A DNA stretch of 64,000 nt from the NCBI RefSeq assembly GCF_003589595.1, contig NW_020656077.1, positions 9,275,202-9,339,201 on the forward strand, in the 5' to 3' direction. The notes beneath the pieces were generated by a model. The model searched no databases and had not been told where the DNA came from. It saw only the letters and a program-made list of their open reading frames with translations. Below are positions 43,950 to 55,984 of the stretch, one piece after another. Position 1 is the first letter of the stretch, and every line of letters begins with the position of its first letter. The DNA is from Hyposmocoma kahamanoa. Its lineage: Eukaryota > Arthropoda > Insecta > Lepidoptera > Cosmopterigidae. Both the position numbers and the translations under genes were made by a program.

Positions 43950-46185
43950 TATCCTTTAAGCGCTCTTTTTACTCCTGAATTAAAACTCTATTGTCTATTG
44001 TACTCGCCACTGAGCTGAAAATTGTCCGCCTCTAAGATTAAGACGAAAAACCCTATACTGCCTCCTGATTGGTTGAATTGGCCTAATAATCTTGCAGTCG
44101 GGCCATAATTTTTTTTATTTATTTATTGGTTAAAATACATGCAGTACTTGGCCACTTCTAAGCTATCTCGTTGTTTTTTGTTTTCTAAGTGTTTGTTTGG
44201 TTTTCGTATTAAATATATGAATAGGTTGTATCGTGGAACTTTTGCCTACCCTTATAACCATACATAAACAGCCTTAATTTTTTTTTAAACTGAGTTAGTT
44301 ATCATGGATTGTTAACAAAATATACATAAAATATTCGTTGTTTCATTATTTTATTTACTCGTAGAAAAAGTATTGTACGCAATCATTACATAATTATCTC
44401 TTGAAATCTCATAAAAAACTATTATCTTTTCCATTCGTGATAAAAGAGATGATACGTATTCTTCAAATATGTATATTTATTTTAATATTAGATGATATGC
44501 ATATAAGACGCATTCCAATGATGTTTAAATTCTCGTGAAGCCGCCATAAGAATGGACAGTAAAATTTAATTCCTTCATGTGGAATCCTTTACAAGGGATA
44601 GAAGTCGTCAACCGATCTTCTGTATCAATTGTTTTTGAGCCCATAAAGATCAGAAACGATAACCCTGTTTGTGCGGTAGTGTTGCCCCAAATTATCGATA
44701 GTCGATTATCTTTTTCGATAGAGCATTTGACCCTTAAGGTTGGAACGATTTATCGATTATATGTTCGGAAGATGCAATTGATAAATAAATAATCTCTTAA
44801 AGAATTGTGATAATCACTATTTCAAGTTTAGTATGTCAAGATGCAAATAGCATGGAAGGTCTGCCAGCACTTATATCTTATTTCCATTTTGAAATGAAAT
44901 TTATAATGCAATCGTTTTATGTAATAAGTATTTTCATTTTCACTTCTCATGCTCGAAAAACAAGGTAAAATATGCTTCGACAAGGCAAGCGCTCTTTTTA
45001 ACCTAAAATTATAAATAAACACGGCATGATAAAATACTGTCGAATTGTAGTGTGTGTTCGAATTTGGATCTTAAAAAACGGAACACCACTTGGCGCCAAA
45101 ATGGACTATCAACTTTGCATTCAATATTTATTTATTTTTTTATTTGAGGTACTCTGATGGAAAACCTATTTAACTCTCGAAAAGTGTTCCAGGTGAATAT
45201 CACGTTCACAATGGATCTTTTTTAGACCCTCGTTAAACAATAAAGTCAAATAAAGTTAAAATTAACTAAATAACTTACAGCAAGTGCTGTAAGTACAGCA
45301 CCTACTATAAATTCAAAAGTCGAACGAAGTTCCTTCACTCTTCATGAAGTATACTCCTCTAATAGACATTGGCAATTTTCTATACTGCCCAGTCTCGAAT
45401 TATATTTTTCGTAGACAGTCTATTAAAATAGGAGTCCAATTCAGTTCACATTTTAAAATAGGTCATAATATTCAATGTAGTGAGTTAGTGTTCAACAATT
45501 ACAATAAATAAATTATTTTTTTAAATCTTCGAACCGAATAGAAGGTAACCCGCGAAAAGGGTTAACGCCGTTAAACAAAGTTTCATTTATTATTATTATT
45601 TCATAAAACTTTTAAATTAATAAAAAAAACTATTTCTTAATAAAGCTTAATTTACACTACGTATAGTGAATGGACATTTTTTAGACAAACACGTACTGTC
45701 GTCGATAACGTCATCGCATAAGATCAATTAGTGAGACAATTGTATCTGCCTCTGTTTAAAAAAAAAAGAAAAATCGGTAATAGAAAACTTATGACGTACG
45801 TACATTTATTTCTCACCCACTCGTTGTGTACCTAAAGCAATGTTACTTTCGGAATTACTTACTGCAAGTAACTCTAACTCTCGTGCCGGTATAATTATCA
45901 TTCTTAACGATTTTCATCGACATCACGGTATCTCAAAATTGAATCCCCATTTTCTTATCTATGGTTCTCACACCATTTACTCTATGAACCAATTTCCTAA
46001 ACAGGGTTCTGGGCTATCACCGGGAACGGGGTCTAATCGTTCACAGATTAGATATGGAGTCAATTGACCACTCGAGCCGAGGTGCAACTTAATTGACGAA
46101 AAATCCTTAGCAAGACACCTTCCACAGTTTGTTACGAAACGATTTAGCATATTTTTCAACATTTTGATAGTTGGCGTCGAAATCA
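43950..46185. other. No gene recognised
   Basis: AT-rich DNA with anonymous frames (44577-44792 +, 44828-45022 -, 45840-46067 +). No splice-site-bounded exon with FGF similarity was found here. Confidence 0.4.
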
Positions 46186-46197
46186 TTTTCCTTCAAT

Positions 46198-46483
46198 CAT
46201 TGACTTACAAATAAATGGACGACGGGTCTAATACAAAAACAACGAAAAAAATGTCCCAAGTCAACATATTTAAACGTAGTGACATGTAAAGGAATATGAA
46301 AAAGCTAAAACGTTGAATTTAAATTGTAATGTCATCGCAGTACTGTCTAATTTTGCTTGCTTCGCTGTCAGTCGAACAAACGAAGACTAAAGCGTGAATG
46401 ACGCTCTGTATACGATTTTAGCGCCCTATAAGTTCAGACACTTTTTAGCGCGGGCCCGACGTCCATATAATTGTAAGTCAATG
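46198..46483 (+). mobile_element. MITE family A, copy 5
   Basis: CATTGACTTACAAATAAATG to TTGTAAGTCAATG. CCTTCAAT is duplicated exactly at 46190-46197 and 46484-46491. Confidence 0.95.
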
Positions 46484-46547
46484 CCTTCAATGATTATTAC
46501 TTACTTATTTCATTATACCTTTAATCCGAGTTCTTAGGTTTTCGCAA

Positions 46548-46735
46548 TTGGAATTTTTTTTTTATACCAACGGGACGAACAAATCATGTGCCCGGTGGTG
46601 CATCGGCGGCACGCCTGTCCATAGCAGAAAGCTATTGCAGTGTCACGCAGAGCTTTCCATTGCATAGATCTGAAGGGCACTGCCACCCAGTTCGTCACCC
46701 CAAAACATAACTTGACAAGTCCCATATGCCTGTGG
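46548..46735 (-). mobile_element. A-tailed SINE-like copy 11
   Basis: GGGACGAACAAATCATGTGC, CACGCCTGTCCATAGCAG and CTTGACAAGTCCCATATGCC follow the family order on -. The head part is missing. Confidence 0.8.
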
Positions 46736-46833
46736 ACGACCTCCGTGATTACAAAATCAATAAAAAGAAATGTATGAAAAATAATTTTTATTAAATTTAG
46801 TATACCATATACAATGTAATCATCCTTATATAT

Positions 46834-47025
46834 AACTGCCGCCGTGGCCGAACGGTTACCTTGCTGGACTACCACGCAGAGGTCTCAGGTTCGGTTCCCG
46901 GGCCGCGAGAAATATTTGTATGCACTACATCTATTTCTCTCGTGAGTTTGAGTGTAATTTGTGGTTGTCTATGTCGCTAGTGCGGGCCTATGTTGAGTGT
47001 GTGCGTTATTATTATTCTTATTTAT
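46834..47025 (+). mobile_element. tRNA-derived SINE, family 1, copy 5
   Basis: A-box GTGGCCGAACGGTTACC, B-box GGTTCGGTTCC (one change), shared body with an internal deletion before GCTAGTGCGGGCC, and a TTATTATTATTC tail. Confidence 0.9.
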
Positions 47026-47074
47026 TATACGAAACTGAGTTTATTAGCATTAATAATTTATGAAATTTGACTAA

Positions 47075-47275
47075 TTATTTCTGTTGTCCGGATGTTTTTT
47101 ATCCCATACAATGAAATGGATCCCTTCACGAAACTGTGTCGAGTAGCACTAAAAAAATGTTAATGAATTTTATTCATTTTTATGGACTAGATAGTTTCTT
47201 TTCTATCTTATAATAGTTTCGGATTTCCCCATACTGTCCCGCTTAAAAAACCCACTCACACGCTTTTTATTGCAA
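47075..47275. mobile_element. Half-copy of the 30.7-31.15 kb TIR element
   Basis: AAACTGTGTCGA, CCATACAATG and GTTTCGGATTTCCCCATACT plus GTCCC align with 30890-31140. Only the right half is present. Confidence 0.65.
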
Positions 47276-47279
47276 TATG

Positions 47280-48155
47280 AGACAAAATATTAAAAAATAT
47301 ATGTTTAAATGCTCTTCATCAACCAGATACGTTAATGTAAGATACGTTAACGTAGAGTTAATACAAATTTTGCGTTATCCTTTGCACGAAAACTTAAAAT
47401 TATCTCGTGTAAAGCGACTAACTGACCGCCTGAGGCTCCAACGACCTCTATTGGCAGTTAATGAAACTTCAGCAACAATTCTAATACGTAGCCCAAGGGT
47501 TTCTAACAACTAACCAACTCTCCATGGGTGGCATAGCTTCCTCCCAAACACACGGCGCTGTACATTCCAATATTAATACAACAATTAATACAGTAGACAT
47601 GTACAACTTACCAGTTTAAAGGCTTCAACATTCCATTGTCCAAATGTCCTGTTAATAAACGATAAACTTTGTAATAAGGATATTAAAAATGTACTGAGTT
47701 GTTTTATCCAATTGTTAATTTCTTCGTGGCTCAATAAACCGTCCAAATATAACTGTATCTGAGACTAAAGTCACCCACCGAAGATACTCAACGATTTATT
47801 CATACGACCGCTACCTCAGAACAATCTTGTTAAACCTAATGATGCATATTCATGACCAATATTTCTTACCTGGTTAACCTAAACAACTTCCTGCAGGACA
47901 AATTGCTAACATCATAAATCAACCTTCGCTATAATTTTCAACCACCAGCAGCAGTAAGTTACCTATCATGTATTGAATTTAATGTCCTCGAATTACAATT
48001 TAAGAGGCATTACTTTATCCTGCAGCGATTTACTTAGAGGGTGAGACACGTAGCCAATTGTTAGATGCTGTGGTTTGGCTGACGAAGCACCAGGAAATGG
48101 TGTATCACAAAAATATCTCCTCTTCGAGCTTAGGTATTGCATATGTATATCCTCT
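47280..48155. other. No gene recognised
   Basis: The 78-codon frame 47277-47513 has no FGF-like or other known motif. This would be intron sequence of the FGF gene if that gene extends upstream. Confidence 0.4.
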
Positions 48156-48159
48156 TAGT

Positions 48160-48400
48160 GTACCGCCTCTCTACGAAATTAAGGTTGGCGACCATCATTG
48201 TCATTTTTGAAGCCGCCGTACGAAAGAGGCAACAAGTGCTAAGGTGGAACTAATCTCTCAGATTCTTCAACCACGAGGTTTTCCTTCGTCACGACTACGC
48301 TTTCCTTGGGTTTTCCCCTGCATTATTAGTTGAAGAATGCGGTATTTATTTTCCCTCACGGCGTGGCCAAACTATTGCAGCTTCCTTACCTTTACAGTTC
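48160..48400 (-). repeat. Possible RTE-like LINE/SINE remnant
   Basis: The - strand word ATGATGGTCGCCAACCTTAA (MMVANL in translation) and the + word CACGAGGTTTTCCTTCGTCA recall 3' parts of RTE-type elements of moths. The match is from memory of the element class and is weak. Confidence 0.3.
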
Positions 48401-48498
48401 TGAATATTTCTAAAATCCTTATTTAATTTTTAGTTATTCCTCGTTGGTAGCGAAAACTGTGTATGTACCTTTTAAACTCTATTTTTCTATTGTTTCAG

Positions 48499-48996
48499 AA
48501 GGATCTCTCAGAAGATTGCGTCTTCGAGGAACATATAGAAGAAAACAATTACAATACATACTCCCGAATCCGTGCTGGCAAGAAAACCTACCTAGCGTTA
48601 GATAACCGTGGAAAGGCAAGGAGGACCCAGATACCAATGAACCGACCTCTGGGGAACTTGTCGACATACGCGCTTACGCTCACCTTGCGTTGGGAAGGAC
48701 CGAGACAGACACAATGCCCGCCGAGACGGCATCGCGGTAAACTGAAAAAGCCGCCGTTGTACCGCAGACTCTGTCAGAGGCGTGTCCAGAAACAAAACAT
48801 GAGGCACAAAAGAAAGCACAAGAAGGCTAACGACCCCAAAAAGAAGAAGCAACCGAAAACGCGAAGAAAACACGAAAATGGAACTACGACGACGACGGAG
48901 ATCAGCTGGGATGAGTCGACCATGTCGACCATATCGACGACAGATGTGGAGTTTTTTCGGTCGGCGACCGCGCAGGAGGCGGTCGGACGCGCGTGA
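48499..48996 (+). CDS. Fibroblast growth factor, last coding exon (branchless-like)
   Basis: TTTTTCTATTGTTTCAG gives a good splice acceptor ending at 48498. The exon then reads 165 codons to TGA. Residues 1-60 carry the C-terminal half of the FGF beta-trefoil: KDLSEDCVFEEHIEENNYNT, then TYLALDNRGKARR and GNLSTYALTL. FGF7/10-type proteins have KEFNNDC ... EENGYNTYAS ... YVALNGKGAPRR at the same places, and the exon starts where FGF genes typically have their last intron. FGFs are secreted ligands of receptor tyrosine kinases, and in insects branchless drives tracheal branching through Breathless. After the core comes a very basic stretch (residues about 95-135, KRKHKK and PKKKKQPKTRRK) that could bind heparan sulfate, then a Thr/Ser-rich acidic end. 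The earlier exons (signal peptide, first half of the core) were not located. Branchless is favoured over pyramus/thisbe by inference only. Confidence 0.85.
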   Translation, partial: KDLSEDCVFEEHIEENNYNTYSRIRAGKKTYLALDNRGKARRTQIPMNRPLGNLSTYALTLTLRWEGPRQTQCPPRRHRGKLKKPPLYRRLCQRRVQKQNMRHKRKHKKANDPKKKKQPKTRRKHENGTTTTTEISWDESTMSTISTTDVEFFRSATAQEAVGRA

Positions 48997-48999
48997 GCC

Positions 49000-49640
49000 G
49001 CTCGCTGATCGCGGTCGGAGCAGCCGTTGCGCTCGCATACTAGCACTGTTCCACACTTACACGTGCAAGAATCTCTATAGCATTCCTCATCAGTGCCATC
49101 CCGGATGACGATGACGGGATAGCACGCGAATTTATAAATACGACAAAGTAGCATTGCTCTCTTAGACGAATCGTTCCGGTCTAACCTGTTCGCTAGGCGT
49201 GTGACTCGAAGCGTCAGTCACAGATACTAGACCATGAGCTATATATTTATTTTCTTTACTAGTACCTAGTAATGGAATAATACACAAAATACTCATTTAT
49301 GAGCTGATGGTTGAAGCGAGACAATGATTGTCTTCAAGTGGATTACATTGTGTAACAATATAACGAATGATATTACTCTACCAAAGCTACTGAAATTATC
49401 TATCTCAATTTATATTCCTAGTTCGCTTTAAAATGTAGGTTTATCGGCAAGATTCCATTGTCTTAGTTACTGTTACCCATCGTGAAATTAATTATGTAGA
49501 AGATATTATAAAGTTTTTCATTCGTTAACGAATAATTAAAACTTTTTGTTTTAGAAGAGTGGAGATTATCGTTTGGTAAGGTGGAACTGTGTTAGAAGAT
49601 GGCAAATGACTCTTGCTAGTGTGTATTTGAACAATGTTCT
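49000..49640. other. Probable 3' untranslated region or intergenic DNA
   Basis: No further coding similarity follows the FGF stop, and no AATAAA was noticed in the first few hundred bases. The - strand frames of 126-152 codons over 48.6-49.15 kb are shadows of the FGF exon. Confidence 0.4.
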
Positions 49641-49647
49641 AACTACT

Positions 49648-49800
49648 CCTTCTCACTGTTGGGTACGGGTTTCTTCTTGAAACCTAGAGTCCTCTGTAGA
49701 GACTTTTCACATTTTCCAGGGATTGTAAACCTTCTTCAACATGTTTTCCTTCACCGTGAGATATTGGACTATCGATTAGTTAGCTAATAAGCAACCTTTG
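49648..49800 (-). mobile_element. RTE-tailed SINE, 3' fragment
   Basis: CACTGTTGGGTACGGGTTTC and CAACATGTTTTCCTTCACCG match the wording of common lepidopteran RTE-tailed repeats and partly 35260-35350. Confidence 0.55.
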
Positions 49801-49960
49801 CCTCACGGGGCTACCACCACTATCATAAATCTGCTTCATTATAAATCCTCCCCTTTGCATGCTTTTGAGTTTATGTACATCATCTTTACTTTTTTTCACC
49901 AATTTTACTTATACTTTGACGACATTATTTTTGTGAGAAACAACATGTTTAAAAACTTTT

Positions 49961-50158
49961 TTTGTGGTAATAAGTGACGGGATGACAAATCGTGCGCCTG
50001 ATGGTACGCGACATGAGCTTTAAGCAAAGATCTGAGGGGCACTGCCACTGCGCCCGTCACCCTGAGACATAAGTTGAAAAGTCCCATGTGCCTGTAATTT
50101 CACCAGAACCCTTCAAAACCGGAACGCAATAATGGGCACGTTACTGCTTGGCGGCAGA
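49961..50158 (-). mobile_element. A-tailed SINE-like copy 12
   Basis: T run, AAGTGACGGGATGACAAATC, GATCTGAGGGGCACTGCCAC, CTTCAAAACCGGAACGCAAT in family order. Confidence 0.85.
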
Positions 50159-50170
50159 AATAGCAAGGTA

Positions 50171-50345
50171 CTTTGACGATGCGATCTCTATCATGATCGT
50201 CTCACCTTTTTATCACCTTTTCTCTGGTTCCTGGTATTTACAAATTTTGAATCTTTCTCTGATTCCGTTGCCTCTTCTTTCTCGCGTCACTCGTCGTGCT
50301 AAATTATACCCCTTTCGATCCTTTCTTTTCTCTTTCGCCTTAACT
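50171..50345. repeat. Dispersed repeat, copy 2 (pair with 1010-1185)
   Basis: TTTGACGATG, CACCTTTTCTCTGGTTCCTG and CAAATTTTGAATC in the same order as near 1.0-1.1 kb. Confidence 0.5.
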
Positions 50346-50409
50346 TATTCTGTAAATCTATTATTATTGCTCCCTTTTGGCGGTTTACAATCTTTTCAAG
50401 CTCTTTGAA

Positions 50410-51780
50410 AAAACTGACAAAGTCATCTGTATTCAAATTAACACTAGCTGGATTCCCGAACGCTTTTGTACTTATACGGATGTGTCGATGTGTATAATAA
50501 GAAAATGACTGACAATATTGGACTGAGTAATGTAGATAAAGTTGGTTTCGGTCTAGGCTATGATAGGATAAAGTGCGGCGGACGGCATGCCTCTGTATTC
50601 TTTTCTAAGTTAAATGTGGCGTCGTAGGCGAGTAGCCCTGTAACCCTTTTATTTCCCACCAATCGATTCCTTTAGCACGAATGGAATCAATTTACAATTT
50701 TGAAGAAAAGGAGTTATTTACATATTTCGACTAAGAATTTTTATCTTGTAATGTAAATAATTCGTTTTCGTCAAAATGTACGCCCGTGAGTGTTGTAAGG
50801 GGCAAAATTGTGTTAGCATGGCATCATGTTTGTTAAATAAGTTGACTTCTATGCCCCGATATTAAATTTCATTGCAGCCAGCGAATAATTTGCGCAGGCC
50901 AGACCACTCGCCTCCTCGTTCGTATAGTGATAAACATTAGCAACGAAGTAACTATTAGTAGATAACTTTAATACGTGTATGTAATTTGTAAATTATTTAT
51001 TGTATTTTCCATAGAGAATGTCTCGTATTTTGTTAACGTTTTAGTTGATGTTTTCTTTTTATTCTCTTTACCCCTATAGTTCCAACCGACAACGTAGACA
51101 TGTAGGATTTCATACGCTTGTATTTTTAGGAAGCCAATTTAATTTGTATAATTATTTTTAAGTCCGTTCGGTAACAATATGTGCTTTATGTGCGTTTTGA
51201 TGTCATAGTATGTACGGATGCAAATATTGTGATTGGATGGATTGCAGTAGGTACGCGTACGTACTCTATCTTATTTAGTGATGTCCTTCGCATTCGAATC
51301 GCAGTTAACCAAACTTCTATAAAACTGTTCTTTTTATATTCCACTCATTCTGGTCGTATCTACAAAGTTTTCGTAAAATCAATTTACTGAACATTAATTT
51401 TTCTACACCCACCAACTAACTATGATATTCATTTCATTGACACGTGTGTGAGGAAATGTACACGGAGAATTCGGTTTATAATTTGTGTATAAAATAAATT
51501 CCTGGTTACCAGCTTTCACTGACAATGCCGGAGCGCTCCCGTGTTCTGGTTACTTGGCACAAGATTTCGCATACGAAACCAAATACGGTCGTAACTCAAA
51601 TTTGTGAAATTAAAAAAAATAAAAATATTAGAAAAACACGATTTGAAAATTAAAAGAAAAATTGTGAACGAAACATGCATTTGGAAAATATTACAGGAGA
51701 GCGTTTTAAAGTTATTTTTTCATATCACAACTCTAATTTTATTTGTTATATGAAAAACTTTTAACGAGACACTTGCCTAA
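50410..51780. other. No gene recognised
   Basis: AT-rich DNA with one anonymous frame (51181-51390). An AATAAA at about 51494 has no obvious gene attached. Confidence 0.4.
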
Positions 51781-51787
51781 TGGTTTT

Positions 51788-52554
51788 GAATGTCAAAGTA
51801 AAGTCAAAGTCAAAGATTATTTATTCTATAGATAAAATAAATTTACACTTGAAAACGTCACATTTAAGCTACTGATCGTTCCCTACGCTGACCTCCCTGA
51901 GAAGAATGAGCAAGAAACTCTAGGGATTGCTCTTTTCAAATAAACTTAAATGCTATGGAATACACTTTGAATCAAATTTGTGTGGATTCTGGAGCCATGT
52001 CGTCTTTCCATACATCTTTATCTAACACGTAGTCTTCAATTAATGTAATATGATTTTTCGATCAAAATATTTTTAATGTAGTTTTTAAACTTAGGAAATG
52101 ATAAACTTAATATATGCTCCGGAAGCTTATTGTAAAAACGTATACAGTTCCCCATAAAAGACTTGTTTACCTTGGTTAAACGTCGTGGTACCGTGAGTTT
52201 GGACTCAGCTCTAAGGTTAATATTACGGATATCTTCTTTCTTATTGAAATTATGTATATTTTTACGGGCATATAAAATATTTGAGTAAATGTACTGTGAT
52301 GCCACAGTCATGATACCAGTCTCCTTAAACTTTACTCTGAGAGAAACCCGAGAGCCTAGACGGTACACAGAACGAATCGCTCGTTTTTGCAATACAAATA
52401 TGGTTTGAATATCTGCCGCTTTACCCCACATGAGAATCCCGTAGGACATTATACTATGGAAGTAACTGAAGTAAACTAGTCTAGCAGTACTAACTTCGGT
52501 AAGCTCACGTATTCTGCGGACTGCGTATGCAGCGGAGCTTAATCTGCTTTCCAG
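51788..52554 (-). pseudogene. Jockey-like LINE 3' half, copy 3 (longest)
   Basis: The - strand frame (52036-52449, with similarity continuing upstream to about 52554) reads RLSSAAYAVRRIRELTEV, YFSYFHSIMSYGILMWGKA, VLQKRAIRSVY, FMGNCIRFYNKLPEHIL and FPKFKNYIKNILIEKS. It is the C-terminal region following the polymerase domain. A 3' untranslated part and a tandem (CTTTGA)n tail follow down to 51788. The coding part is open, but the reverse transcriptase is absent (5' truncation). It shares 3' ends with 13615-14110 and 41399-41660. Confidence 0.9.
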
Positions 52555-52654
52555 GGAAGAAGTGGAGGGAGAAAGAGAAGAAAATAGTAATCCATTGGGG
52601 TTTTTGGGAACGTATTTTATGGAGCGATTTTATGACACAACAACGATTAACATT

Positions 52655-52843
52655 AACTCTGTGGTCGAAGGGTTACCTTACTGGACTGCCATGCAGAGGT
52701 CCCGGGTTCGATTCCCGGGCCGGGAGAAATATTTGTATGGTCTACGTTTATTTCTCTCGTGAGTCTGGGTGTAATTTGTGATTGTCTACCTGTGTGTGTC
52801 CATGGCATCCGCGATACAGGGTTTCCCTAGTGTGTGCGTTGTC
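52655..52843 (+). mobile_element. tRNA-derived SINE, family 1, copy 6
   Basis: B-box GGTTCGATTCCCGGGCCGGG, a partial A-box (GTGGTCGAAGGGTTACC), and a body truncated after GTTTCCCTAGTGTGTGCG. Confidence 0.9.
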
Positions 52844-52849
52844 GTTGTA

Positions 52850-54020
52850 ACGAAAACGTAACGTCAAAAAGAATACAAAATTGAAAGGAATAAAAAACAA
52901 ACAATTTTCCATATAACTAATAAATATTCAGTTAGGACTTTTTTCTCAAACAAGTTACTTTAGGAAGTGAAACGATGTTTCCGGATTTAAATCGCGTATA
53001 TTCATTTTTTCAAAGAAACCAACGGTCACGGTTGACAATGGGACCTGTAAAGAAACGTTGTTTATAAAAAAATAGCTTCATTTCCTATATGTAACAATCG
53101 CGAAAACCTAAGAACTCAAAAAGTTACTAAATCTCTGTAATCTTGTCCAAAAGCACGATAGACGCTTTGCCGTTTCAGGGTCGATATATACCATATATAT
53201 TATATACTATATATATTAATATTTTGTCAAATTGTATTGTCTCAATTCCAAAATTTTGAGTTACGACATTATTTGGGGTCAATTGCAATTCATGGGTGTA
53301 CCTTCGCGTGCGAGATGAGTGTTAATATTTTGAAATTATTTATATATATATATATACATATACTAGGCCTTAGGCGTCAACAAGGACAAATCTGTACTCA
53401 AAAGCATTTATTGACCATGTAAATTTTTTTTTAATTTTAAATTTTTTTAAATTAGGTAATTACCTACCTTCTAATTCGTCACATTTAAGGCGGAGTATCG
53501 ATTTGTTGCGTTTTTTTTTTCAATGTATAATAAATTACACTCACCATTCTAGTACATCACTACATTGGAATACTAGTTTATAATAATGTTAGTGTAGAAT
53601 CAGTATTTTGATAATGTAAAAATGGTTCTCCGTTACAGTATCTAGTTTTGTAGTTCTATAAGTTGATGATCATTTATCATTGGTAAATTATTGACGTATG
53701 TGTAACTTGAGTTAAACCTTGTTATGTTGCGATGGAAAGCACGATTCGAGTGTATAATGCCTAACAATGGTATTTAAAATTACTGATGTTCATGTTATAT
53801 TTGGAAAGGTTTAGGTACAGTGGATGTCCTAAGACACCTGACCCTCTAAACGACTATTTGGTTCTGAGTAGATCAGTTAACCATTAATCTGTGACTCGTG
53901 AAATTGATATTGATATGACTTCGTTAATGCATCATTAGTGAATGACGTTTTAAGAATTTTTTAACCAAGTTTAATCTTTGCTTTTATCAACCAAAAAGCT
54001 GGAATTCCTTCGGGTAAGAA
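52850..54020. other. No gene recognised; AT-rich repeats
   Basis: Contains AT-alternating tracts at 53180-53220 and 53340-53362. Words shared with 24.08 and 25.0 kb (AACAATCGCGAAAACCTAAG, GGGACCTGTAAAG) suggest an unclassified element. Confidence 0.4.
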
Positions 54021-54027
54021 ACCTAAA

Positions 54028-54282
54028 AGGTCGGCTACGGGCTCGGAAGTCTACAACGAATTACGATACTACGTGACTGCGTCCGCAACGAAACGCATAC
54101 GAACTACAGTTATGTCAGTTTTACTATAAAAGTAATGTCAAAATTCGATACGAAAGCTGTCATTTGACGTTTCGGAGTAAGGACTTAAGTCAAATTACGA
54201 TCTTCGTATGCGTTTCGTGCTAGCATGCGGTCCGATACGAAGCTAAAACGACGATCATTGCTTCGTATTTCGTGGTAGACCT
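54028..54282. mobile_element. Probable MITE with GC-richer inverted arms
   Basis: ACGAAACGCATACGAA (about 54095-54110) is exactly inverted as TTCGTATGCGTTTCGT (about 54205-54220). The outer ends AGGTCGGCTACG and CGTGGTAGACCT are also inverted with mismatches. No target duplication was identified, so the boundaries are approximate. Confidence 0.55.
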
Positions 54283-54508
54283 ATTGGGGCATCAACTGTA
54301 CCTGCCAGTTATAGACAATAAATATCGAACTTATTTACATATACGCAGACGTGCCATAATATTAACGGTCCGTGCAGATTCAATAGATGTTAAACGAGAT
54401 ACAACATAGCAACAAGCATTCGTTTTCGCGGTTCAAATGTTACACACGAGCCTTTAGTACCTTCTGTTTCAGCGGTGGGTCACACCTACAGATTGTGATT
54501 TGTGTATG

Positions 54509-54794
54509 ATTTGACTTACAATTATATGGACGTCGGGTCCGCGCTAAAAAGTGTCCGACCTTATAGGGCGTTAAAATCGTATACAGAGCGTCATTCACGC
54601 TTTAGTCTTCGTTTGTTCGACTGACAGCGACGCAAGCAAAATTAGACAGTACTGCGATGACATTACAATTTAAATTCAACGTTTTAGCTTTTTCATATTC
54701 CTTTACATGTCACTACGTTTAAATAGGTTGACTTGGGACATTTTTTTCGTGGTTTTTGTATTAGACCCGTCGTCCATTTATTTGTAAGTCAATG
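54509..54794 (-). mobile_element. MITE family A, copy 6
   Basis: TTGACTTACAATTATATGGA to TTTGTAAGTCAATG, in inverse orientation to copies 1-3. No matching 8-bp flanks could be seen, so one junction has changed. Confidence 0.9.
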
Positions 54795-54953
54795 TAAATT
54801 AAATTAAAAATTACAAATTGAAATAAAGTGCCACAACGGTGTAATATCCCTTTCTAAGAAATATTATCAGCGCGTTTCCTATTTCTATTTAATTACTCAA
54901 AAATTGTAGCCATGATTGTCTTTATTTCATACTTTGGTAGATTAGTTTTCAGC

Positions 54954-55135
54954 TGCACTTCCACTGCGCCCGTCACCCTAAGACATAAGTTGACAAGTCC
55001 CATGTCCCTGTAATTTCACCAGGAACCTTACACTTTATAACCGGAACACAATAAAGCTCACATTGCCGCAAAAAGAGGTGGCAGTTCTTCCCTGGACGAA
55101 CTCTCACAAGAATCTCTACCGCTACTAAATCTCTA
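54954..55135 (-). mobile_element. A-tailed SINE-like copy 13 (fragment)
   Basis: CACTTCCACTGCGCCCGTCA to CTTCCCTGGACGAACTCTCA in family order. Confidence 0.8.
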
Positions 55136-55289
55136 GAGATAACAAACTGATAGCTTCTAATGTCACTTTGCAAAATAATGTGTGTCGTTCAGTTCTCAAT
55201 CAACTCACTGAAAAAGAATCAGTACAGAAGAAACGTCGGCGATCCATAAGCAACACACCATACCATATCGTGACCTGGGCGAATTTTTT

Positions 55290-55575
55290 TATTTTTTTTT
55301 TTATTGCGACTCGGCAAAAAGACTGCACCGCGCCTGATGGAAAGTGCGAATACAGTCCAGAGATGAGAGTAACAGATGGAAAACACAAATATCTTCACTC
55401 CGTCACTATCATGGCCGGTCTGGCCAAATGCTTCTTCACACTACGTTTGAAGGACCCGATGTTATAGAGGGGAGGGAATACATGCGCCGGGAGTTGGTTC
55501 CACAATTTGATGGTTCGGCATAAAAACGAATTGCCAAACTTTTTAGTGCGGAACGGTATTGAACTGACCGTAATG
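55290..55575 (-). pseudogene. LINE ORF2 C-terminus
   Basis: The - strand reads KKFGNSFLCRTIKLWNQLPA, then HVFPPLYNIGSFKRSVKKHL and a stop, the terminal block of a jockey/CR1-type protein (compare 9.86 kb). An A-rich 3' end is seen on + as TTTTTTTATTTTTTTTTT near 55285-55302. It was missed as a frame because it is short. Confidence 0.75.
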
Positions 55576-55671
55576 TTTAATGTTAAATGTTTAATGTTTA
55601 ATCTCTACATCTTTTACACCTCTACATAGATAGTTCTATCAATTATCAATAGTCTATAATCAAACTCTTGT

Positions 55672-55978
55672 TTCTTTTTTATAATTTCAAGTGACGGACG
55701 AACAAGTCGTGTACCTGACGGTAAGCTACACGCCTGTCCATAACAGCTGCAGTGCCACTCAGAGCTTTAAGTCGCAAAGATCTGAGGGGCGCTGTCACTG
55801 CGCTCGTCACCCTGAGACATAGGTTGACAAGGCCCATGCGCCTGTAATTTCACCAGCACCCTTACCCTTCAAAACCGGAACGCAGTAATGCTGACATTAC
55901 CATTGGCAGTTGAAGTAGGTGAGGTGGCAGCACTTCCCTGGGCGAACTCTTTCGCAAGGAACTCTACTGCTACCGAAA
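55672..55978 (-). mobile_element. A-tailed SINE-like copy 14 (most complete)
   Basis: T run, AAGTGACGGACGAACAAGTC, AACAGCTGCAGTGCCACTCA, GATCTGAGGGGCGCTGTCAC, CTTCAAAACCGGAACGCAGT, CTTCCCTGGGCGAACTCTTT and GGAACTCTACTGCTACCG. This copy best defines the full unit of about 300 bp. Confidence 0.9.
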
Positions 55979-55984
55979 ATGTTT

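Noticed and set aside
48598..49154. - strand frames of 126 and 152 codons over the FGF exon
   Set aside because: They are antisense to a clearly conserved FGF coding exon and follow its codon bias.
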